This document shows positions 1 to 12,000 of a stretch of DNA of 64,000 nucleotides, piece after piece. The first letter of the stretch is position 1. Each line of letters begins with the position of its first letter. The DNA is from Chamaea fasciata. Lineage: Eukaryota > Chordata > Aves > Passeriformes > Sylviidae. Location: assembly GCA_029207755.1 (NCBI GenBank), contig JARCOQ010000017.1, forward strand, positions 3,670,945 to 3,734,944. The letters run 5' to 3'. The notes under the pieces were generated by a model that saw nothing but the letters and a program-made list of their open reading frames with translations, was not told where the DNA came from and made no database searches. Both the position numbers and the translations under genes were made by a program.

Positions 1-3000
1 TGCCTCTTTGCCTTTCACACTAGCTTCCCTCCACCCAAGAGACCGTGTTGGCTTTTCTTTTTTTGGGAAGAGATCCAGTTTAAATTCAGGTGAGGGTGTG
101 GTCAGTGATGTCTGTGCAGCTAGATTCGCTTCAGGTATCGGATGCCTTTTCAATACTAAGAACTGCAACTGCTCAGAATTGTGACTTTTCGTTTGCTTTT
201 GTGGCTGAAGTCTTAAAATGAATCACACAGTCCATTTTCACTGGAGAGCAGGGATGTGAGGGAGTTACTGTCCCATCTCCATTCAGAATTAGTTCCAGAA
301 GACACCGAATAGTCGAAACATTTTAGCTGCGGTGGTTGCTCGCCTTTCAAGAAGGATCTTTCCTGTTCACAGGTTTAGACAGTTGCCACCTGGACTTTGT
401 AGAGCTGTAGAAAACATGACTGAAAATAGGCCCCCTCCAATTCCGAATGTATCCAGTGCCTGTAGTTGAAGGGCTGGCGTTTCCACTAGGTAAAAATGGG
501 ACACGTAGTGGAAAGGAAATTCATTGTGAGCCTTAATTTTAGTTACAGGAGCCAAAATCTTTATTTTAGTGCCAACCCTTATCTTTTTAAGCCTAGGAGG
601 AGTTGGTGTGAACACCAAATTTATAAAGGGAGAAAACCTGTAGTAGTGTGAGGAATGTAATCTCTTGTCTGAGAGAAACAAAGCACCTCCATTAAAACAA
701 TTAACAAAATAAGCTTCTTCCTCTGATGAGGAGGACACATCATAACAATGAGTTATATAAGACAGCAACAGTTTAAGAAACCTAAAGCTTTACATGAACA
801 GACATGTTTAGGGGATGCTTTTTTTTTTTTTTTCCTTATGTGAGGAAAAAGGCAATTGTTTTGAATATGGTTGAGTTGCACAAGTACGGAGCGTGTGTGT
901 GTCTTAATGTCTCAGTATTGCCTTTGTTAGTCTCTATTAGTCCATGCAGTTTGGTGGCCTGGTAAATGCAAGTCTTATTTTTAACAGCTTTCTTTTTCCT
1001 TTTTCTTTTTTTTTTTTTTTTTTAATACAAAACCATAAAGCTTTAATGCTTGCTATTTAATACGTAACTGTGTTTTCTTCTGTCTCTAATTTAGTGGCCA
1101 TAATTTGCAGTTAATTGAACCATTCCAACCTAATGCTTACCCATATTTCTTAGTTTTGTTTTATTTATTTATTTGAACTTCCTGTTTTCATGATTGAGGA
1201 CTGTCACTTCTGTCTCATTCATCTGTTTGGAAACTTCTGACCTTACAGCCAAAACTTAACTCATTCTACTCAGTATTCATCGTGATGCTGAAGTGTAAGA
1301 TACCTGCAAATGTAAACACTACCACTTTTATTAATAAAAGCAAATACAGTGTTTTTAGGGCACATTTGCATCGCTGTAGTTGAGGTTGTGTCAGTATTTC
1401 CATTGTAAACCTCTGGAGGGTCTTACCTTGGCACTAAACTGCCCTAAGCTGAATCTTTGCCATACGAGGCTTCTGCTCAAGCGTGATTTGGTGGGTTGGT
1501 TTTTCAACAGTTTCCAACACAAACTCTTGTTTCTGTTTTAAGTTATACAGCTGTTTTGTTGGATGGGGGCTGGTTTAAAAAGAAAACAAACAAAAAAAAA
1601 GAAAAAAACAACAAACAAACCCGGTTCAAGATTGTTTTTGGCACTTCTGTAACTCAGAAATGGTTTTGATTTTAAAACAACCTTCGGCAAGCCAGTAACC
1701 TACAAATATGGTCTGATCACTTTGGGTATTTTGTAAAAATAATAATAAATTGTAGAGATGTTGTGGTTTCAAAATCAGCTACTGTGCATTTGCAGTAACT
1801 TATTTCAACCCAAGAACTTTTACTAATTTGTGCATCAGAGCACACATTCAGTGTGGTGCAGCAGAGTAGGGATAACTCCTAAAGAGTTTTTTTCTTTTTT
1901 AATAATGTGGAGAGATAAATCCACTACAGACTAAAAACGGATTCAGCTGCCTGTGAAAGCATCAAAAACTGCTCTCAGAGGCTGAAAGTGGAGCTCTGCA
2001 AGTTGATAGGAGCAGACTTTGATGCAAAAGCCTAGGAAGGCATCCTGGATCAGCTGTCATAGGCAGGAGTCCTGAGGGCTTTTCTTCATTTATCTGAAAA
2101 CTCTTTTGATTCGTGGCATCAGGGCAGGGTTTAACTGAGGGTATGTCCTAACTCCAGAGGAAGGGAAGCTAACACTGCTCCACTGTGCTGCACGGAATTG
2201 ATACCTGCAGGGTAATTTCCTTCTGCCAGTAAATCTATGCACAGAAATATTCATGTTCATGGCTTCAGAACTTGGGCACCTTGTAATTCGTCGTGGTGTG
2301 TTGTTCCTGTAAATGATGGAGGATGTTTTGTATTATTTATCTTATTTTCCAATGTCAAAAACTTTGTGCCAGTAAAAAAAAAAAAAAAAAGACATAAACA
2401 CAGGAGATTGACCCCAGACCTGGAGGCAGAGCCCGTGACAGCTGAGTACCAGTCCAGTGCCTTAGTGACAATGCTCTTGGTGATTGGTGCTATACAATTG
2501 TCTTAAGAGTGATAAAGTTGTTCTCAGTTATAAAATTATGTAACTCATTGTGGAAGAGAGTAAGTTCTCTTCTTTGCCCAACTGTACCTAATGTGCTGTG
2601 TGTATTCCTAACAGGGCTGGCACTCCTAAGACCTCTTCCATGGAAGTAGATGATAAAATTCCTACTAACTTCAATAAGCAGGATCAGGGCCATAGATGAC
2701 TATCAGTGGAAGTCTCTCACAGGAGCAGGTCCTCATCTCTAAAATACATGTTGAGTTTGTGTAACAGTAAAAATATTTAGAAGCAAACATCTGTTTGCAG
2801 TCCAAAACCAAACTGTGCCCTTCTTCCTCAGCTTGGTATCTCTAAAAATTCATCTGTTAGGAAAAAAATCTTCCTGTCCTATGACAAACTTTGAAGTGTC
2901 TGTGTAAATAAAATAAGCTACAAAGGGGATTTCTGAAGCTCTGCTGATGAAAGCCTGACACTGAAAAATCCCTCTGGTAACTGACAAGACAAATTCCAAG

Positions 3001-6000
3001 AGTGAGCCTATTTTAATCCTGGTCATACCCAGTTGGCTTCAGTCCCGTGAGTGGATGTGTGTCAGGGTAGGCAAAACTGCTTCAGAGTTTTACTGTAGTG
3101 CACAGACTGCTAAAATTTGAGCCGTAAGTACTGGCTTTGTAATTAATTGTGATCCCTGATTCTCATTAACAGCTCAAACTGCTTTTTACCCTGGTTACTT
3201 TCAGTGTACTGAGCTGAGCAAAATGGGTGCGGTACAAAGCACAAATCTGACCTGGAAAAGCAACATGGGATGAGCTGGGGAGGCAAATAAAATCTCTCAC
3301 TGCATTAAATGTAAAAATTATATGGTGGAGGTTTTTTCCTGACTTCTGTGTCCTATAAACTTAGCCTGGTTCTGTGGAAAACAGAATTCCCCAGGTAACA
3401 ACAGCATTGATACCTCTGTAACGTGGATAACTGACCAAATATGTAATAGATAATTAAAAATCCACCAAAAAACAAAACTTACAGATTTTCCTAATTTTTT
3501 TTTTCACTTAGGAAGTCTGACTCGAAATTATTGAATGACAGAACAAAATAAAACCTTTAAGCATTGTCCCAGCTAGGGAGAAGGATACATTTTTGAGGGA
3601 CATACTGACATTAGGGATTTTTGTGTAATATGCTTTCTAATGCTGGGGTTCCAGCAGACAAATGTAAGCAAATTCAAAATTAAAATGTGAATTTATCTCT
3701 TCACTTTAATTTACCCAGTCGTTTTATTGAATGAGTTGGCTAATTTATTTTTTTAATATACTACTACTCAAGTTTGGAGAAAGACAAGCCTAGGACAGAG
3801 GCAGTAATGTTGGGAATTCTCTCAGTTCTCTTGTACTGTCATGCAAACTATTGTTTTAGGCTGTGAATTTTATGTGAATTAATTATAGTGAAGTACAGTG
3901 TTTCTATCTGTAGTTTTCTGGTATTTGATGTGACTTTGGAACTGTATCATTCTTGCAGCTGAAATGCCAGAGTGCCGGCAGAGGAAGGAGCAGCTGTGTC
4001 AGGGTTAGGAATTGCCACATCACGGGGGCACATTCCAGTTCTTGTTTTGCTTCATTTTCAGTCTGCTGTTGGCAGGATCAGAAGAGCTTCCACAAAAAAA
4101 AAAGACACATTAGGGGTTGGGTGATAAAACGAAATATTGTGGAAGAGCTCAAAGTATTAATGGGAAGCGTTTCAGACTGGTGCTGAGGTAGAGCCATGGA
4201 GATGTGTCCTGAGAGGGGTGTGAGGGGTGATGAATATCTCAGTGGTTTTAATCTCTGTTCTCTTACTGTTTGAAGGCACAACATCCAAAATGAAGTAACA
4301 GATTGTGACAGTTTTGGTGCTAACCCTGAGTTCTGTTTCTCACAGGGCAAAGCTCTGCTGGGCTGCAGAGGTTCATCTGTGTAAGGCAGACTGGGAGCCC
4401 AGAGCAGCCACGAGCAACAGCTTTTGTGAACCTGTTTGTGATTTAAAACTGGGAAACTTAACAGCTCTGTCCTGCAGCATGTCCCAAAGCCCTGCTGCCT
4501 CTGGGTTCAGCTGCTTTCTCCTGTCCTCATCCCCCCCCCTTACTCTTTTAATGGTGTGGTTGATAAGAGAATAGAGCAGTAATTAAAGAAAGCTATGAGG
4601 TAACTTCAGTTAAAAATCCATCACCTTGGACAATGAAAAAGAGATTTAGGGAGGAAATTCTTCATTCCCCAGGTGAGCGACCCAGTCTGGGATCCTCTTG
4701 ACCTTTTCAAGGTCAGAGAATTAATCTGTCCCAAAAGGCCAGGGATACCCAGTTAAGGAACTGCAAAAAAAAGGTACTTTGTGCAACCATTAGAGCTGGG
4801 AGATAGTGTAGTGAAAGGTGAGTTTAATGATCAGCGTGAAAATCAACTGGAACTTGCTTTGAAGCAAGAAAATGTTTCCACCACAGGCTCATCTTGAGAA
4901 GCACTTGGGGCATTGGGAGGCTCAGTCTTTTTAAGAGTGTTTTAAGCAATCCTCAGTAGATAAAATACAGTTCCAACTTTTAAGTTGACATCTGAAGGAC
5001 ACTAGAATGACACCACGTCAGCAACCTCAAACCCACCTTGTTTTGTCTCAGAACATTCTTGGTTACCTGGTGAAGTGTTGTGTGTTCCATGTCTGGAATA
5101 ACTGTTAGCAGTACTCGAGCTACAAACAAATGTTTCGTCTTGAGGCTCTGCTTGAGAAGGAAGATCTCTTTAGTCAAAATTCATTAGCCTAACGATGCTG
5201 CTGTAATTTCCTACTCCATTGGAAAGTTATTACCTTATCTCTAGTTGAATGTATTGGCTGCTTTGTAAAGGGCTAACGATTACAAAAAATACAAATTTAT
5301 GCTAAAAGAATTTGTAGAGGGCAAGGAGCAGAGGGAATGACAGAGAATGAATGCCAGACTGGCTATTTTTAAAAAACATATGAATAAAAGGCAAACAGCT
5401 TTGTTGGAAGTCGGCTCTTCTGTTTGGGATTTTTCTTCTGTATTTTAGGAAGGAACCAAGTGAAGTTGGATGATTTCGTCAGCTGTATTACATTTAGACC
5501 TTTTGGTAGCAAATCCTGAAGGAGAGTTGTTCAATCATTTGGTCAAAAATCAAGCAAATTTTGATAGTTGGCATTGAAACTTGATCATTTGATACTTTGT
5601 TTACTTTTCTGTTAAATGACAACAACAACAAAAAAAAAAGGTACAAGAAGAAAAAATAATGTAATTTTCCATGTTCCTGTACATCTGGCTCTTCTTCACA
5701 CACTTTACTTTCCAGAATGCCTTTACTGCTTCCTCAAATCATGCAGCAGGGACACCAAGGCTGACCTTCACTGGATATATTGGGCTCCAAATTTTCTCTC
5801 TGTCTCAAAATTTATCTCAAAATTTGCTCTCTGCCTCATCAAAATCTCATTAGATAGAAATTGTCCCTCAAGAATATTTTACATATTAAATGTAGTCACA
5901 TGTACATTTAGGGGAAAATTTGTTGCATTAATTTGCTGCAAAATAAAACCTTTCAGGGACATTCAGGTAAATCTAAGTGCTTTTAGTCATGAACATTTCA

Positions 6001-8360
6001 CTGAAACTTCGTAAAACACAAATCCATATGGGGGAAATGCAGTTAAGCCCAAGAGACAACCAACATTGTTTCCATTCAAAATTGTAAAGATTTAGTTAGC
6101 GAAATCAATTTCTGGTACATTTAATATTTAATCATATTTTAAGTGATTTCTTGAAACTGTTTGGTTTAATCTGATTTTACCTCTTGTTTTTTGACCTGAA
6201 GCGAGGCAAACTTGGATATTGCAATTCTGCAAAGGGCTATTCAGTAAATGTCTGGCTGTTACAGATCCCAGTTTTCTTCTCAAGGGAAGCTGAAAGTAAA
6301 TGCTTTGAGTATTGTTCATTCTTTATATATTAAAAAAAAATCTTTTTCTTTTACTGCAATCAAAATAAAGAGATATACAAAGACGGAAAACCTCTAGTTT
6401 TAAGATTCAGGCACTGAAATTGTATCGTAAATGTCTAATTCCACTATGTCTCTTAATGGCAGTTGGTGCTGGGGACTGTTCCCATTTTCTGCTCAATTAA
6501 GCAGGAAGTTCTGTAGCATAATTACCACTGAAGCCCCACAAGTCCAGCTGTTGTCACCAGACAAAACTTTTACCTCCTCTGGAAATGCTTTACTGAAGCT
6601 GAGAGTGTTTCAGGCTATAAGCTCTGGCAAGATGAAATTCTCCAGGCTGCAGATCCCAATGTCCTGCCCAGGAGATGCAAATTTTGGTTGTGGAAAGGAA
6701 GATTCTCCTACCTATATAAAAACTGTCATGCAAAGTGTATTTAGTTGAACTTCCTGTAAAGAACCAGGATCTCGTCCTAAGCCTCGTGAAGTCTCAGACT
6801 TGTGGTTTTCCCATTCAGTTAAACTGAAGTGTTAAATTCTGGACTCACTTTTTCTCCAATTTGAAGTTTTCTGAACCCTCTGTTAAGGTACTATAATGGT
6901 TACTCTGAAATCACCTCCAGAGGACTTGTTTTACACCTAATTACACATCCTATAACTTCATTGCAAGCCAAAAAAACAAAACAAAACAAACCCACAAACT
7001 GATGAAGCACAGGAGGTGTAGAAGTGTTTCTTATGAGACTCTCAGAAAGCACTTTTTCTTTCTTGGTTTGGGATGGATTAAATTCAGATCCGGAACCTTC
7101 TTAGGAAGCTCTGACTGGTTAATCACACTGTCTGTTCCGAGTTCCCTGTTATTTCTCACATCCACGGGATGGAAATTGCCTGCTAACCGAATGGAGATGA
7201 GCCAAACGCTTTTTCTCAAGGATATTTCCATTGGCTCCCAGCCTCAGCTTGTCCCTTCGCTCCCAGTTCGTCCCTCATAAGAAAAGACCGGTGACTCCAC
7301 GATTATTGGGATGCCCCTCAGTGTCCCCCTGCCCGCAGTGGACAACGCGTCCCTTGTGGCTCTGCTTCAATCCATGTCGTTTATTCCGAAAAAGTCCTTT
7401 TTCCTTTCTGCTGGCAGGGCACAAAGAACACAATCCCGGGCTCTCCCGACTGTGCCAGCAGTGTTTCAGGAAGGGCTTCACCACTGTAGGGCAGCACACG
7501 ACAGCACAATTCGTGCTGTGCTGCAGCTCAGGTGCTGGGCTACATCCTCCGTACCGAACCTTGAGTGCAGCAAATCCTTTGATTAGCACATTTGAACAAG
7601 GATTTTGTCTGTCGGAGAGCCTGTAATTTGTTTCTGAACAGGGGGGGGTTCTGGCCTTTCTTAGCAAGCGACGCATGGAAGACAATGTCGTTTCTTTTTA
7701 CTATTTTTTCAGTCAGAACCTGAATGAGAATAAATGACCTTTTAAATAATTAATCAGCAAAACTCCCGGCTGGCCTCCAAATCCCAGAACACACCCTCAC
7801 CCTCCCCTTTCTCACAGTTCAGCTCTTGTACAGCTGAAGAACGGGAGTGGATCTGAAGAGAGACAAAGGGACTCTGTTCCTTCACATGGTCTCAGAAATG
7901 CCTCTCTCCTTGCCTTGAGGCCTGATGATGTGATCACTTTTCACCGCAGGCTTGTCCCGCGTTCATCTAATTCCTCGTCCCTCCCTTCCTTAGGGACCCT
8001 CTCGACCCGCTGTCCTTGCCCAGCATGGAATGGTCCCGGGGTGCGCGCAGCCGGTGCTGCGGGGATCCAGTTTTGTGCACGGGGAACAAATCCCGTGCCA
8101 CAGGCTGCCCCGCCTGGTCACAGACATCACTTCTGCCCTCAGAACAGGGGACGCGGCTCTCACAGCACCTCTCCTCCGCCCAGACACAACCACTTTGGTT
8201 CTCCAAAGTTATCCCCCCCCACCACCCTCCTTGTTTTGTTTTATTTTCCTACTGGTCAGTTTTTCTATTCTACCGTAACATTTCAGCATTCCTGTCAGCT
8301 TGCGGTTGTTCAACATCCTCCTCACGCTTCCGCGCGAGGGAGGGAAGTGCTGTTGTCCAG
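1..8360. other. Left flank without a recognised gene
   Basis: I recognise no conserved protein, RNA gene or complete mobile element here. Open frames are short and unrelated to known families. The sequence is AT-rich with several poly-A/T runs (for example near 820, 1,005, 1,590 and 2,373). By synteny this should be the interval between GNAS and NELFCD, but no GNAS coding exon is visible. Distal UTRs or non-coding transcripts cannot be excluded by eye. Confidence 0.5.
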
Positions 8361-8372
8361 CCGCAGCCAGAA

Positions 8373-8474
8373 GAGGAACACATCCCTCGGAGCAACGCAT
8401 CCCATGGAGAACGCATCCCATGGACAACACACCCCTTGGAGCAACACATTCCACGGAGCAGCGCAGCCCTTTTT
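8373..8474. repeat. Imperfect 15-17 bp tandem repeat upstream of NELFCD
   Basis: About six degenerate units follow each other, each resembling GGAGCAACGCATCCCAT. The second and third full units (ggagaacgcatcccat, ggacaacacacccctt) show the drift. The array lies about 280 bp before the NELFCD start, at the edge of its CpG island. Function is unknown. Confidence 0.6.
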
Positions 8475-8539
8475 CCCCCTCTTCCCTTGCAATTCCCGTC
8501 CGATTGCTGCTGCGCTGGGAGGCTCCGCAGGGCAGTTTG

Positions 8540-9060
8540 ATTTTACATTTCCACCGGTTCCTTTTCCCCCGGAGGCAATGCGTGCCCCCTGCCCGCCTCC
8601 CCTCAGCGCCTGCCCGGGATGCGCCGCCCGCCCGGAGCCGCGAGCCGGCCCTCGGCCGCCGCCATGCCGCGGCTCCCGGCCCGCCTCCGCCGCCGCCATT
8701 CCGCGGCGCCCCGCCCGTTCCGGCCGCTCGGCGGGGAGGGCCGGCCTGCGGAGCCATGGAGGACGCCGATTACTTCGAGGGCAGCGCGGCCGAGTGGGGC
8801 GGCGAGGCGGACGGGGCCGCGGTGAGCGCCGGGCGGAGCGTGGCGAGGGATGACCGCGGCCCCAGGCGTGTCCGGGAGCAACCCCTGGGCGTAGACTCCG
8901 AGCATTCCCCTGAATCCGGAGCATCCTCCGGGGGGGTCCCGGAGCGTCCCCCGGGCCCTCCGGCTCCGCCGCGGGGGCTCCGGGCTGAGGCGACAAGCGG
9001 CGGGTGTGAGGGCAGGGCGCCGGGGCTGCCGGGGCTCCGCGGTAAACGGGGGGAAGGCGG
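8540..9060 (+). promoter_or_regulatory. NELFCD: CpG-island promoter of NELFCD
   Basis: A GC-rich, CpG-dense block surrounds the first coding exon and the start of intron 1. No TATA box is evident, which fits a broadly expressed gene with dispersed initiation. The exact transcription start cannot be placed from sequence alone. Confidence 0.7.
8619..8825 (+). other. Possible overlapping upstream ORF of NELFCD
   Basis: An ATG at 8,619 and a second one in the same frame at 8,664 (context gccgccATGc) open a 68-codon frame. It runs out of frame through the NELFCD start at 8,756 and ends at 8,825, just past the exon 1 donor. If transcription begins upstream of 8,664 it could lower translation of NELFCD. 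The encoded Arg/Pro/Ala-rich peptide looks like nothing known and is probably only a GC-rich by-product. Confidence 0.3.
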
Positions 9061-12000
9061 CGTTCGTGCCTTCCTTTTGCGCTGGTTTTTGTGCCTTCTC
9101 CGTTAATCGTCGCTGTTTGTGGGGGTGCGGGTCGCTTGCGGCGCTGAGCCGAGGTGTGTGTGCTGCTGTGGGCAAAAAGAGCCGGAATGTGGGAGTGTGG
9201 GGGGAAACGGGGCAGGGGAGGATGACCTGACTGTGCTTGTGAACAGCAAGATGATGAGGATGGGGAGGGAGAAGATGATGCCGAGGTCCAGCAGGAGTGC
9301 CTGAAGAAATTTTCGACCCCTGACTATATAATGGAACCGTCTATATTTAACACCTTAAAGAGGTGAGCATGACATGATGTGTGTTACGGTGTGTTAGAGG
9401 TGTCACTTCATATGGAAATGCGTGCAAATGTATACATGTTGCTGTTGTATTCCCTTTAAATTTAGACTTCGATTGTTTTTTGGGTTTAATATGACTCAGA
9501 TAGTTCTTTTGTAATCCTTTCATCAGATATTTCCAAGCAGGAGGATCTCCAGAGAACGTTATTCAGCTTCTCTCTGAAAACTACACTGCAGTGGCACAGA
9601 CTGTCAATTTGCTGGCAGAGTGGCTCATTCAGACAGGTATGACACAAGATACAGAGTAGCTTGGGTCTGTAATTGTTATTCTGTCAGCAGTGTCTGAATT
9701 TGTGGCAAATTTGATCATACACAGGAAGTGGATTGTTATATTGTCATCCTGTATGTGGCTAAATCCTTTATAATAATAGGTTTATTCCGCTTGGAGAATA
9801 ATGAAGCAATATGTTGATGAAATGCCAGCAAACTGTTGTAAAGAGTTTTATAGGTGGAACAACTGCATAAATTACAGTTTCTTTTTAATTTCACTCAAAG
9901 AGCCAGGGTGCTGTTCTATAGACAGTATAAGCAGTGTTAGATATCTTGTAATAGAGTTAATTATAGAATCATTGTTACATGACCACAATTTCTGTACTCT
10001 GATTTTAGAAATGGAGAACTGCTCATTGCTACTTGTGTGTTATTTTGTAGAATACTGTCAAAGCTACTGATAACCAATATTTAAAAGGATCAACTTTAGT
10101 GTGTAGTAATGTGATTTTGTGCCCCAGCCCTGGTAATTCCTTTTTCGGTTAAGAGACCCCTGCATTTTGCTGTTACACCAGTAACTGTCCTGGGGATGAC
10201 TGGCATTGCTTTTTGTGTGTCTGATGAGGAGAGCAAGAGGAAGGTTGTGACCTGCCTGAGATCCTAAACAGTTTAGCATTTAGGAAAAAAAAGCCAGAAA
10301 ATCTGTATCAGTGTGGCTCAATAGTAGCACTGATGGCTCTCCTCTCATCTTCTCTGTGTTGTTAAATTTTGGGGTAGTTCCTGTTCTCACTGGAAAATGT
10401 GGGATGCTGCTGCTGTGTTCCATTGGACTGCATTGCATCTGCCAAGTGTTTTGTTCCTTCTGTGCAGGTGTTGAGCCAATGCAGGTCCAGGAGACTGTAG
10501 AGAACCACTTGAAGAGTTTACTGATCAAGCACTTTGACCCTCGGAAAGCAGATTCCATCTTTACGGAGGAAGGAGAGGTGTGCATGCAATCCCTGTTGCT
10601 GTCTCTGCAGTGGATCCTTCCTTCATCTGATGGGAGTGGTGAAGGGAAGGGAAATTGAACCTTCACAGCTCTTTGGCTGAGGAATAACTGGTTTTAGAAA
10701 ACCAGCTCTTGTCTCACTAGAGTCCTCAGAGGTTTAGAGAACTTGGAAATTTGGAATGCATCCTCCTTTGTAATAGAGCTCTGTAGAACAACTAACAGGA
10801 CTGCTGAGAGGTAAAAGCCTTGCTTTTTTATGATCCTGACAACAAGGTATTCTTACATTTCTTTCTGTTGCTCTGTTCTTTTCAGACTCCAGCCTGGCTT
10901 GAGCAAATGATAGCACATACCACGTGGAGAGATCTTTTTTACAAATTGGCAGAAGCCCATCCTGATTGTTTAATGCTTAATTTTACTGTGAAGGTACTAA
11001 AGTTTAATGAATAAGAATATCCATAGAGGGCTAATTGTTCCGGCATCAAATATTAGTTGTGGTCTTGCTTGTATCTTTTATGTACTCCTGCTAATACTAA
11101 TTAGTAAAAGTACACCTTGGTGGGAGGACTTGTGCTACAGGTTGCAGTAAGTGTAATTTGCCAGTTTGAAGTACTGCTTTTTCATTTTTTGTTGAGGTGT
11201 GAGAGGTTTGTTTTTGTTTTGGTTTGGTTTTTTTGATGTTTGTTTGTTTTCCTTTGATCTCTGTTTGAAAATTCTGGATTTCTGGTGCAGTGGAAAGTCT
11301 CAGTCAGTTTTTTATGTTTCTGTGACAAGAAAAGAATGTTACATTTTGGTGTGCTCTGCTACGTTTTTTTATTATTGTGCTTTGGTTTTGCTACATCTTT
11401 ATTGGTTTTCTTTTCTGTAGACCACAGTATAAATGTGAATTCCAGTGTATACAGAGATGAAACTTCGATTCTGTGTGTTCATCTAGATTTGTTAGGATAT
11501 CAGAAATAGAAATGTAAATAACACAAGATTTCTGTGATGTTTTTATTTTTATAGCTTATATCTGATGCTGGGTATCAAGGGGAAATAACCAGTGTTTCAA
11601 CAGCATGTCAGCAACTAGAAGTATTTTCCAGAGTCCTGCGTACATCTCTGGCAACAATTTTAGATGGAGGAGAAGAAAACCTTGAGAAAAACCTACCTGA
11701 GTTTGCTGTAAGTTTGTTTTTTGGTGTTTTTCCCCCCTTTTATGTAGAAAAAGAATTTATATTCTGCTTTCCAGTTCGCAGATACAGATCACTGTGGGAC
11801 TGATGTCCTACAATCTTGATGTCCTACAAAAGCTTATGAAGAGAAGGTATATCTGAGTTTAAATCCAGAAATTTATGCTTTTAATGTCATTCTGTGACCA
11901 GGAATTCCTTGGGTTGCTTTATGTGACACTTTTTATATTTATTAAATGGGTTGTAAAAAGGTGGGGGTAGAACTGTTGTCCTTCACATGTACTACAAGGT

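Noticed and set aside
7915..9106. Open frames of 224-312 codons around the NELFCD promoter
   Set aside because: They are products of CpG-island composition. Only the exon 1 segment at 8,756-8,821 splices into a conserved protein.
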